From JACJVV01 sp964581515 (lineage in GTDB: Archaea; Nanobdellota; Nanobdellia; Woesearchaeales; JACJVV01), in NCBI GenBank assembly GCA_964581515.1, contig CAZOOV010000004.1, forward strand, positions 1 through 64,000: a stretch of DNA of 64,000 bases. The letters are read 5' to 3'. Of this stretch, positions 43,701-51,010 are shown one piece after another; position 1 is the stretch's first letter; the number at the start of each line of letters is the position of its first letter. Both the position numbers and the translations under genes were made by a program. The notes under the pieces were generated by a model. The model worked only from the letters and a program-made list of their open reading frames with translations, ran no database searches and was not told the DNA's origin.

Positions 43701-46512
43701 TACAATCATCATCATATCCATTGTAAGGTATTTCTGTCATTCCTGGGTTGATGCTTGCATTTGTATCATCACAATCTACATCATAAGCCCAGCTATCGCT
43801 GTCATTATCATACATGCCTACTGTGAACTCATTCACACCTGACATAACGACATTGTTGAACGTATCACTGGCAGTCACATAATATGAGATATTAGTTCCT
43901 CTGAAGAACTTGCCTATCATAGCAAAATAAGTACCATTGCCTGAATCAGCCATAGGAATTATGAAGTTTGTTGCATTATTAAGGCTGTAATTCAAAAGCG
44001 CACCACTGATATTGATGTTATCGGAGATATTAGCATAGATTGTTATGTTTTCTATCTCTAAAGGTTGGTCAGGCATATGGTATACAGCCTCTATCACTGG
44101 AGGTATTGTGCAATTTAGATAAATGAGTGAAGAGACATTATTGAAATCACCGTTTCCGCCATTCATGAATTGTCCTTCTACAGAACCGTTACATGCTGAG
44201 GAAGTTATCCTGAAAGTATCATTTGTTGAGAACTTTGTCTGGTCTCCGGTATAGAAGTAACCGCTTGCATTGAATGGATCTACGCCGTCTCCTACTGTTC
44301 CAGAGAATCTTGTTCCATTATTGCTTCCTTCTATGACTTCGACAAGATAAGGTGTTCCTGTAGCTGCAACGTACCCGTCGATTGTTATTCTTCCACGTAT
44401 ATAATTAACATCAAGATCATCTGTGAACGGAGGCTCATCATTGCATTTTCCGCTGTCGCATCCGAATTCACAATAATGTGAAGGTATTGCTGTACCAAAA
44501 TCACCTACACAATATACTTCCCATAGATTATTGCTGTCCAAGCAGTAGTCTGCTGTATTAGATACTGAACCTGGAGCAAGATTGCCTGATAATTCTCCGT
44601 AAGCAGTATAATTTACGCCATTGTCAGAATCAACACAATAATTTGGATCATCGCTTTCATCGTCATCTGTAGGATCTGCGCATCCTGGATCATTCATATC
44701 AGTTAAATTATCATTATCATTATCGATTCCGTCCTGACACTCTGTAGTGCCATCGCTTTCATCATTATCCAATGGGCTTGAGCATCCTGGATCTACCATA
44801 TCAGTAAGTCCGTCCCCTTCATTATCGATTCCGTCTTGACATTCGCTTGTAGCGTCACTCTCATCATTGTCCTGAGGACTTGAGCATCCTGGATCCGCCA
44901 TATCAAATAGGCCGTCTCCATCATTGTCAAGACCATCCTGGCACTCGCTTGTACCATCGCTCTCATCATTATCTGTTGGATTTGAACATCCTGGATCATT
45001 CATGTCTGTTAGTCCGTCTCCATCATTGTCAAAGCTGTCGTCACATTCAGATCCTTGGACAACTATTGTCAACATCTGGCTTCGAGAATAACCAAGATCG
45101 TCAGTCACTTCACATATAGGATAATATGTTCCCGCAAGAAGATACGGATATGAAGCGATAGTATCGCCTATTGGCTGGTCTACTAGTGAAAGTTTTCCAC
45201 CAAAGCCATCATTATATGTTATGTTGATATCAAATGGTGCTGTACCATTCTCAATTGAACAGTTGAAAGCAACCATTAATGGTGCTGTACCGCTTATTGG
45301 AACAGCGCCAAAATCAATTGCTACATTATTAGGATCTCCATAGTCTCCTGTAGTGAATGTATCAATAGTTGAATTAGCGCAATTGTCTGAAGAATCACAT
45401 GATTGCACTAGATAATTGTAAGTTGTTCCTTTGTCAAGCCCGCTTAGCATTACAGAATGTGATGTATCAAGACCAATGCTTGTTGCTTGGTTCTCAGATA
45501 CGTCGCTCTCACCATAGAATACGGTTGAGTCGCTGAACTCATCAGTGTTCCATGTTATCTCTGCAGACTCATTTGTAAGATTTCCTGAACTCACATTGCT
45601 TATTACAGGTGCTGTTGTATCCTGTACATTAGTGAGTGTTCTTGTAGTATTAGTTACATTAGTATCATTAACATTACCGCTTGTATCTTTGGTCTGTACT
45701 GTTATGGTATAATCTGTATCGCTGTCAAGACCTCCGAAGCTTATTATTGATGCAGCTGTATAGTAAGGTCCTGGGAAAGGTCCGCTAATATATATTATAT
45801 GCTCATCGAAATCAGGATCTGTAGGTGCTGTCCATGCCCATGTTATTGTATCGTTTGTCGCGTCTACAACATATAGTCCTGTTACGGTTCCAGGCGGTGT
45901 GATATCACTGCATGGAGTCTCGCTTTCGCTTGAATTCTGTGGATTAGGTGTTGATTGATCTATGAAATCATTTGCATTATTGTCAGTATCTACTGCATTT
46001 CCGCATCCGCTTCCAAGTTTCCTTTCGATACTGTGATTGTCTCCTACTGTACCATCAGGAGATCCTTCATAAAAACTTGCATCACCTATGCTGCCCCATC
46101 CGACAGCATCAATTATTGTAAAAGTGTCGTCTATAAGATTGATTCCTTTTCCACTATTGCTAAGTATGCTTACTACTCCAGTAAAATCTGGTGTAGGTAA
46201 ACCATCTGGTAATGTACCATCATCGGCAATTAGCATGTATCCATAACTTGAAATCATTGTTCCGCCAGGGAATTCAACGATCTCTTGAGGGATGATGCCA
46301 TTTTCTTTTTGAAGTCTCCATCCAGATATATCTATATCACTTGATGTAGGATTGTATAGTTCTATCCATTCTGCTCCGCTTTCTCCACTTCCAGGAGCGT
46401 TGTATAAAATTTCACTTATTACAACATTATCACCAGCAGGTGTAGCAATTGCTAATGAAATCATGCATACTAATAAGATCATGCCTGTTATGAATAATTT
46501 CTGCATCTTCAT
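37723..46512 (-). CDS. Giant secreted repeat protein (lamin-tail, Fn3, MopE, thrombospondin type 3)
   Basis: 2929 residues. Signal peptide at about 1-24, then a lamin-tail domain (VVISEILYN...AEWIELYN) at 27-160, fibronectin-type III domains near 205-390 and a PKD-like domain to about 485. Next come ECQDGxDNDGDGL Cys/Asp repeats (490-625). MopE-type repeats (DCDD...NPxATETCNGxDDDCD) cover about 900-1335 and 1535-1770. Thrombospondin type 3 calcium-binding repeats (DNDxDGxGDxCD) cover about 1340-1530 and 1775-2420. More ECQDG repeats reach 2800, and a CARDB-like beta domain closes the protein. It should be a calcium-stiffened cell-surface fibre. There is no C-terminal anchor. It is cotranscribed with 46514-48625 (gap one base). 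Confidence 0.9.
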   Translation of the reverse strand: MKMQKLFITGMILLVCMISLAIATPAGDNVVISEILYNAPGSGESGAEWIELYNPTSSDIDISGWRLQKENGIIPQEIVEFPGGTMISSYGYMLIADDGTLPDGLPTPDFTGVVSILSNSGKGINLIDDTFTIIDAVGWGSIGDASFYEGSPDGTVGDNHSIERKLGSGCGNAVDTDNNANDFIDQSTPNPQNSSESETPCSDITPPGTVTGLYVVDATNDTITWAWTAPTDPDFDEHIIYISGPFPGPYYTAASIISFGGLDSDTDYTITVQTKDTSGNVNDTNVTNTTRTLTNVQDTTAPVISNVSSGNLTNESAEITWNTDEFSDSTVFYGESDVSENQATSIGLDTSHSVMLSGLDKGTTYNYLVQSCDSSDNCANSTIDTFTTGDYGDPNNVAIDFGAVPISGTAPLMVAFNCSIENGTAPFDINITYNDGFGGKLSLVDQPIGDTIASYPYLLAGTYYPICEVTDDLGYSRSQMLTIVVQGSECDDSFDNDGDGLTDMNDPGCSNPTDNDESDGTSECQDGLDNDGDGLFDMADPGCSSPQDNDESDATSECQDGIDNEGDGLTDMVDPGCSSPLDNDESDGTTECQDGIDNDNDNLTDMNDPGCADPTDDDESDDPNYCVDSDNGVNYTAYGELSGNLAPGSVSNTADYCLDSNNLWEVYCVGDFGTAIPSHYCEFGCDSGKCNDEPPFTDDLDVNYIRGRITIDGYVAATGTPYLVEVIEGSNNGTRFSGTVGDGVDPFNASGYFYTGDQTKFSTNDTFRITSSACNGSVEGQFMNGGNGDFNNVSSLIYLNCTIPPVIEAVYHMPDQPLEIENITIYANISDNINISGALLNYSLNNATNFIIPMADSGNGTYFAMIGKFFRGTNISYYVTASDTFNNVVMSGVNEFTVGMYDNDSDSWAYDVDCDDTNASINPGMTEIPYNGYDDDCNASTYDEDVDQDGFNHTVDCNDTDAAVNPNATETCNGYDDDCDTEVDEENATSCVVYYYDGDNDVFGIVNDSRCLCATEGNYDAVVDGDCDDANAAVNPNATEACNTYDDNCDGQIDEENATGSTLFYFDFDLDNYGTNDSRYYCTASGTYTAPVNSDCNDNNDTINPSAVELCNGVDDNCDGNADEGDVCLGAYYCDNDIDGFFGTTVNGTCNTLGCAQALGCQDYPGSDCDDNNSAINPNATETCGNSVDEDCSGTDNDVNAASCTLFWYDGDNDDFGRDNNASCLCYGEGYYSADNHLDCDDANSGVNPNATETCNGYDDDCDAEVDEENATGSTLFYFDFDLDNYGTNDSRYYCTASGTYTAPVNSDCNDNNDTINPGVVELCNGVDDDCNGIVDDNFGDNDNDNISDCIDDDDDNDGVLDNAPDNCQFTANPGQENNDGDAEGDVCDDDDDNDGTPDVTDNCPMLYNLDQLDTDNDGVGDECDADDDGDGVLDGADNCPLIANADQADADNDTVGDVCDNDDDNDGTPDDTDNCPLTYNPLQEDSNGNGIGDVCDGDDDSDGVLDDFDNCPLVPNPDQADYDNDTIGDACDSDADDDGYNSSIDCNDLNASINPDATETCNGYDDDCDTDVDEQDALGCTDFYLDADSDTFGTSDSNCLCAGTGDYLASRDGDCDDSDAAVNPDASESCNGIDDDCDTDVDEQDALGCTDYYLDNDQDTFGTSDNKCLCEYEGSYNATQEGDCDDSDAAVNPNAIETCNGIDDDCDTDVDEQDALGCTNYYYNFDGDLFGTNDTMCICTDSGYYDAFVSGDCNDTNSSINPDAIEICNGVDDNCDANIDEGFPDNDSDGIANCVDYDDDNDGIVNDVDNCRYTYNPDQIDTDNDGDGNECDADDDNDGVNDTTDNCQFIVNSGQENNDGDSEGDVCDDDDDNDGVLDNVPDNCQFIANPDQADNDNDTLGDVCDDDDDDDGVYDNVDNCPFVANLDQTDNDNDTIGDACDSDDDNDGVDDSVDNCQFVANLDQLDNDNDTLGDACDDDDDNDGVLDDVPDNCPFTANPGQEDNDVDGIGDACENDDDNDGIDDSVDNCQFVANLDQLDNDNDGDGDACDDDDDNDGVLDNVPDNCQFVANPDQLDFDNDGDGDECDSDDDNDGIDDSADNCPFFPSPNLADNDGDGQGDVCDSDDDNDGVDDTNDNCPFTENPDQLDNDVDTFGDECDSDDDNDGIVDTADNCQFVVNVDQADNDGDSEGDACDICPQDAYNDIDNDGVCGDIDNCHLNYNPGQEDADNDTVGDVCDTDADNDGISDSADNCPLVVNPLQEDNDNDGDGDVCDSDDDNDGVDDGADNCPMHPNSDQTDTDNDGDGDSCDIDDDDDGFLDTEDNCPIVVNPNQFDNDNDSIGDLCDSDDDNDGVDDGADNCQYHANADQTDTDNDGDGDACDGDDDADGISDVDDNCPIDPNPNQADTDNDGIGDVCDDIECQDGLDNDGDNLIDDADPDCHTDGDASNPATYNPLINSEDNFDPGYTQCSDGLDNDNDGVADLADPDCPDQTGDSESNFDPGYTQCSNGIDDDNDTLVDLDDPGCADEYDNDESDATSECQDGSDNDGDGLTDLEDPGCDDIADNDESDGTSECQDGIDNEGDGLTDMNDPGCSSPQDNDESDATSECQDGIDNDFDGYTDYPNDLGCMSLQDNDESDGAVACNTNDDCGVQVIGGICSGLDFTSTATTPVCVYPGTEQSYCSVDIIGDSMTCNNICADDYGCDYTECSDGIDNDGDGFIDLDDLGCPAYSDNSEFDTTPQCSDTVDNDGDGLVDLEDPGCMNADDNDEGDGTTMCQDGIDNDGDGLTDMDDAGCSSPQDNEEYQAPDNETIRRTAEPETQDADMVIERMTISDGGEVLAGDFVAFYFDFRNRGEMNLDNVRIQVGIPDLAIARRAGPFDLNKGKSLTKEVTVWIPYDTPPGEYLVRASIFDAETKRIQHRYITVYE

Positions 46513-46513
46513 T

Positions 46514-48625
46514 TTAAGCTACCACCACTATTGAATTATCAGAATCTACCTTTACCCAGTATCCCTCTCCTGAGTCAAGGTCAAAATAATCTCCATACCA
46601 GTTTGTCGCGTAGTATGTTGCAACATTATAGCTGCCATCGACATTCCTGTCTGAGATCTCTCTTATATTATAGATAGTAGGATCAAAGCCGCTAAGCACT
46701 ACTTGATCAAATAATGTTAGTCCTACAAGATTCATTCCTGTCTTAAGTTCTACTGTCGCATTATCTGGAACGATTCCTACAACAGTGAAATCGATTGCAC
46801 TTGTGCTTGTAAGGAAATAACCTTCCAATGTAATGATGTTTTCCATTCCAGCAAGTCCAGAAACAGCTTCCCACATCTCAGTTCCTGCATTGAATGCAAC
46901 AGCATCAAATTCTTGTGTTGTAGTGTTAAACCTTCTTATCTCACTGATAGGATTATAAGATGCGTCCTGATGCATCACTGCACTTACATTAGGATCAAAA
47001 GGAACTAATGGGATAGATATAAGATTCTTTCCCTGTAATAATGAAAAGTCATATTTTCCTACAATGAATGTATTGTTCTCTTCATTTCCTGCAGCATCCT
47101 CAGATCTTACTATGTAATATTTCTCTTTGTCAGCCGTATCATAATCTATATATGAATTGAGGCTTGTTGTTATGTTTGGACTGCTGAAATTAAATCCGTT
47201 TATATCAGCAGAATCTGACATGTATATATTATAATAAGCTACTTCTTCGCCTATAGGATCTTCCCAGCTTATGTTTATGCTTCCATCTGTATTATTCACT
47301 TCAAGCATCAGATTGACAGGTGCTCCAGGAGCTGTCCAGTCTTCTGTTGTGAAATCAAATAATGTTGAGTTTGCACAATTATTGAATATATCACACATCT
47401 CAAATCTATAGAAATAATGTGTATTCTCGATAAGAGAGGCGAGCTGGAATGTAGGTGAACTTGTTAGATATGCTTCCATCTGATTTGCTAGCGCACTTTG
47501 ATTAGTTCCATAATGTAGCGTTACATTTGATATCTCACTTACATTTGCTGATACAATAGCAGAACCGTTAGTTAAGTTTGTAACACTCTGATTCACCAAG
47601 TGAGGTGGTGTCTGGTCAAGTGTTGTGAAGTTCAATACTCCTGATTCTGCACAATAACCTAATTCTGAACATGAAGTTACTTTATAATAATACATTGTAA
47701 GTTCTTTCAGATCAGATAATGGCATAGAATGGTTGTTTGATCTTGTTGCATTATTTAGAGTGACTGTGCCGCTTGAAAGAGTGATCTCTTCTCCATATGT
47801 TATGCTGGAGTTTGTTGTCCAGTCAGTTTCCCATTTGACTGTTCCAGAATGGTTTGTAAGGTCCTCTACACGGATGTTTGAAAGTACCGGAGTCTCATAA
47901 TCATTGATCAGCCAGTCTAAGCCTCTTCTAAATACTTCTTCAGTATCATTTGTCCAGGTTGAAGTTCCTGGAAGTCCGAAATATACTATCTTATCATTTG
48001 TAGTGCTTCCATCAAATAGCTCTCCACCCGCATACATTGTTCCTACCAGTACAGTATTTGACAGTGAAGCCTGAGTAGGCTGTATTATATTGAATATGCC
48101 TACTGCTCTGTCTGGTCTTTTAGGCAATGCGTATGCCCATGTTGCGGTTGTTGAAGAAGAATAATATAATATAAGTGGCTCTGTTAGATTATCATCAAGG
48201 ATTGTCATATCATATACTAGTTCTCCTAAAAGATAGTCAGAACCGATTGGTACAGTTCCGTCACCTAGTTTCCATTCATCCACATATGCAGGATTCATTA
48301 TAAGGGTAGGTATGTCATGTACAGGGATCTTATTCCATGCAGGTATTGAACCATTTCCTACTACGATCATGTCATATTGCGAAAAGTTAGCATCATATGA
48401 GAAATTGCTCAAGTCTCTTCCATAAACGATAGTAACATTATATCCCATGTCATTGGTAAGGATATCTACTATGATTGGATCTTCTGTAGCATTTATCAGG
48501 TGTGTTCCATTATGTGTAACAGCAGCCACTACATATGCTACTGGCTCATTTGCAGCAAGTACAATTCCTGCAGATAAGGCCAAAAATATCGCCACAACTA
48601 TTAAACCTAAGTATTTTTTTATCAT
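46514..48625 (-). CDS. Secreted Fn3 protein with amidotransferase-like N-terminal domain
   Basis: 703 residues. Signal peptide about 1-25. Residues 30-240 form an alpha/beta Rossmann-like domain (AYVVAAV..., DPIIVDILTNDMGYNV, YDMIVVGNGS, then IPTLIMNP) that is also present in the N-terminal part of the 2773-residue protein at 51011. Three fibronectin-type III units follow (about 245-510). A C-terminal domain with LLQGKNLISIPL and GEGYWVKVDSD resembles repeats in archaeal and bacterial S-layer-type proteins. It overlaps the upstream gene by four bases (ATGA) and precedes the 2929-residue protein. Confidence 0.82.
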   Translation of the reverse strand: MIKKYLGLIVVAIFLALSAGIVLAANEPVAYVVAAVTHNGTHLINATEDPIIVDILTNDMGYNVTIVYGRDLSNFSYDANFSQYDMIVVGNGSIPAWNKIPVHDIPTLIMNPAYVDEWKLGDGTVPIGSDYLLGELVYDMTILDDNLTEPLILYYSSSTTATWAYALPKRPDRAVGIFNIIQPTQASLSNTVLVGTMYAGGELFDGSTTNDKIVYFGLPGTSTWTNDTEEVFRRGLDWLINDYETPVLSNIRVEDLTNHSGTVKWETDWTTNSSITYGEEITLSSGTVTLNNATRSNNHSMPLSDLKELTMYYYKVTSCSELGYCAESGVLNFTTLDQTPPHLVNQSVTNLTNGSAIVSANVSEISNVTLHYGTNQSALANQMEAYLTSSPTFQLASLIENTHYFYRFEMCDIFNNCANSTLFDFTTEDWTAPGAPVNLMLEVNNTDGSINISWEDPIGEEVAYYNIYMSDSADINGFNFSSPNITTSLNSYIDYDTADKEKYYIVRSEDAAGNEENNTFIVGKYDFSLLQGKNLISIPLVPFDPNVSAVMHQDASYNPISEIRRFNTTTQEFDAVAFNAGTEMWEAVSGLAGMENIITLEGYFLTSTSAIDFTVVGIVPDNATVELKTGMNLVGLTLFDQVVLSGFDPTIYNIREISDRNVDGSYNVATYYATNWYGDYFDLDSGEGYWVKVDSDNSIVVVA

Positions 48626-49302
48626 TTTAATTTCTTGATTATTCCAACAACTATTAGGATAAGTACAAATACTATCAATAATCCTATTACAAGCATAAGC
48701 ATAGTCATTACGCTGATGCCTCCTTTCTTATTTCCTGATTGACTGTCTGAGTCACCAGTGCTGTCATCTGCTTCATTATCATCATCATCTGTGTCATCAT
48801 CATCAGGATCATTAGGGTCTGCAATGCCATCTGGCATAGGCACTGTACCTTCATCTTCATCTGTTGCATTCATGACATCATAATAATTTTCATTTACAGG
48901 TCCTTCTGCAAATATATATATCTGTGATGAGAGTCCTATAGGCGGTGAATTGAAATCAGGATCTGCAGAAACAAACTTCACCATGATCTTTCCTTGATAA
49001 TCTCCAGCGCTCTTTAATGTGATTGTGAAATGAACATTTTTAGAATCGCCTGGTTGCATGATGAATTCATTGTTTGGGATATCTATTATCTTTTTGTATC
49101 TGAAATCAGGCTCAAGAGTCACAGTGATAGGTACCTCATTTACATTGTTAACAAGAATTGTTTTTTCTATAGTGACTGTCTCTCCTTCTGCAACATCTGG
49201 TCTTAGAATCATCTTAGCATTTCCAAGAGAACCTGTTAATGCAAGTGAAGAAGGTAAAATAAGTAGGCAACTTAATAGTAATATTACAATACTCAAACGC
49301 AT
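48622..49302 (-). CDS. Membrane-anchored COG1361-like secreted protein
   Basis: 226 residues from the Met at 49302, chosen because GGGGGTG precedes it; earlier in-frame codons lack a ribosome site. Signal peptide about 1-22, then a beta-sandwich domain (about 25-135) of the type found in NPCBM/COG1361 proteins. An acidic Asp/Asn-rich linker follows, and a C-terminal transmembrane helix (about 200-222) with a Lys tail. First gene of the operon with the two large secreted proteins, so it may anchor them to the membrane. Confidence 0.75.
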   Translation of the reverse strand: MRLSIVILLLSCLLILPSSLALTGSLGNAKMILRPDVAEGETVTIEKTILVNNVNEVPITVTLEPDFRYKKIIDIPNNEFIMQPGDSKNVHFTITLKSAGDYQGKIMVKFVSADPDFNSPPIGLSSQIYIFAEGPVNENYYDVMNATDEDEGTVPMPDGIADPNDPDDDDTDDDDNEADDSTGDSDSQSGNKKGGISVMTMLMLVIGLLIVFVLILIVVGIIKKLK

Positions 49303-49781
49303 GTTTTGCACCCCCAATACCATGAACCTCTTTTCCCAAAACACAATGTCTCACGATGATGTTTTGTAATCTTTAAGAGGTAAATATGATTTGTTACTGT
49401 ATAATCATAACTTGTTATTGGTAAGTAGTATTTAAAGATTTGTTTTTTTAAGGCTATACTATTTGGCCTTTGTTGTCCCTGCTAGTGACAAAAACAGGCT
49501 ATTTTTGTTTTTCTTATAATAAGGAAATATTGCCCTTTAGCGTCGCTGAATAAGTGGGTACTATCTCTTCTGATGTCAATGATAAGGGGAAGGATAACAA
49601 AATAGGAAAATTAGAGAGGACAAGAAAAAACAAGAAATATGGAGATATGAGGGTCGGACGATATAAAAAAATAAGAGATGGTAAGAAGATAAAAAAACAA
49701 GAAAAAGCAAGAAATTAAGAGAAATTAGAAAAAATTAGGAAAAATTAAAAAAAAATTTAAGAAAAAATTAAGAAAAAAGAT
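49303..49781. other. Intergenic region with promoter and T-rich terminator tract
   Basis: 479 bases. On the minus strand a TTTAAATAC box (about 49428-49436) is a likely promoter for the 49302 operon, giving a leader of about 100 bases. Bases 49600-49781 are nearly pure purine on the plus strand, i.e. pyrimidine/T-rich on the coding strand just after the beta-barrel gene stop. This is the form of an archaeal T-tract terminator. Confidence 0.5.
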
Positions 49782-50720
49782 CTAGAACTCTCTTAATAGT
49801 CTTGCTTCAAGAGCAGGTCCTGATCTATCGAATGTACCATTCAATATATCGCCGTTTCCTGCAAGATTATTCTCTGCAATGTTGAATCCTCCACCGCTGA
49901 TTGTCTTGTCAGAATTGGTATTCAGTTTTCCGAATTCTACATCTTCTTCAGTAGCGATATTGTACCTTGCTGCAAGTGCAAACTTCCATTTGTCATCTTT
50001 TCCAAATGCATGTTCCCATCCTACTGCAACATTTCCATAGATTCCATTGACATCCAGATCAGCGCTTCCTGTTGTATCTGACGTAAATCTCACTCCTTGC
50101 GTCGTAGAATCAACATGTGCTTCATAATCTATATCTCCGCTGAGGCTGTAATAACCAATTCCTGCTCCAAGACGGATTTTATCATTTTCGTCGATATCGA
50201 TGCCTTTCCTTAACAATAATGATACATCAAAACCACTATAGGCTGCGTCCATTGCCAGGCTTCCTGCCATTGGCTGATTATAGTCTACAAATCCGTTTTG
50301 TTCTGCATATGCAGTACCATCATAGGTTCCGCTTCCCGTAAGAAAACTTGCTCTTATGCCAAGTTCCAGCTCTTTTACTTTGCTTGGATATAAGTCCCAT
50401 AGTAATGTAGCTCCAACATTCAGAAGACCATCTCCTTCGCCGCTGAATACTTCATTAGGTGTTGGTTCGCCTACTCCTGCATTCTCATCTGTACGGAAAT
50501 TTATACCGCTGTTTCTGTTGCCGAATTTCAATGCATCACAAAATTCATATCCTGCATGAACTTCTACATCTGGTTTCAGGCTTCCTGAACTTTTCGCTTT
50601 AGGTACATCAAGTGCCTTTGGCTTAGAACGTCCTGGCATATCTTGTGCCATTGCTCCAGAACCTGCATATAATAATCCTCCAAGAATCAAACTACTGATC
50701 AAACCCATTGATCTTTTCAT
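49782..50720 (-). CDS. Predicted beta-barrel-like secreted protein
   Basis: 312 residues from the Met at 50720, selected by a GGGGGT ribosome site. Signal peptide about 1-26 (GGLLYAGSGAMAQ). The rest alternates polar and hydrophobic residues in many short strands (VEVHAGYEF, LNVGATLLWDL, LELGIRASF, GVRFTSDT, VNGIYGNVAVGWEHAF, WKFALAARYNI). It ends ALEARLLREF, a C-terminal Phe like bacterial outer-membrane barrels. Such proteins are unexpected in archaea. It could be a pore in an outer layer, an acquired bacterial gene, or a soluble beta protein. Confidence 0.6.
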   Translation of the reverse strand: MKRSMGLISSLILGGLLYAGSGAMAQDMPGRSKPKALDVPKAKSSGSLKPDVEVHAGYEFCDALKFGNRNSGINFRTDENAGVGEPTPNEVFSGEGDGLLNVGATLLWDLYPSKVKELELGIRASFLTGSGTYDGTAYAEQNGFVDYNQPMAGSLAMDAAYSGFDVSLLLRKGIDIDENDKIRLGAGIGYYSLSGDIDYEAHVDSTTQGVRFTSDTTGSADLDVNGIYGNVAVGWEHAFGKDDKWKFALAARYNIATEEDVEFGKLNTNSDKTISGGGFNIAENNLAGNGDILNGTFDRSGPALEARLLREF

Positions 50721-51010
50721 ATTCTTTACCCCCAAACTACCATTATTCTCTTATGGTGCATCCTTTATGCACTACTTTTTTCACCTCTTTTCAACACCCC
50801 TTGCCTCTATTTAATGTGATTCATTTTGAGTATATAAACATTATTGTGCCTTACTCTCCAATAGTAGCAACATGCTACTTATCGAGAACAAAAATCAAAT
50901 AATAATCACATGCTAATTATATAATAATCAAATACTAATCAAATACTAATCAAGTATAATTAAGAGAAAATAAAAGAAAAAAAGACCTTCAGATCTTGTT
51001 TAATCCTGTC
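50721..51010. other. Intergenic region with short tandem repeat
   Basis: 290 bases. It contains two exact AATCAAATACT units (50926-50936, 50937-50947) followed by a degenerate third. Nothing else recognised; it includes the end of the 51011 transcript and the start region of the beta-barrel gene. Confidence 0.35.
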
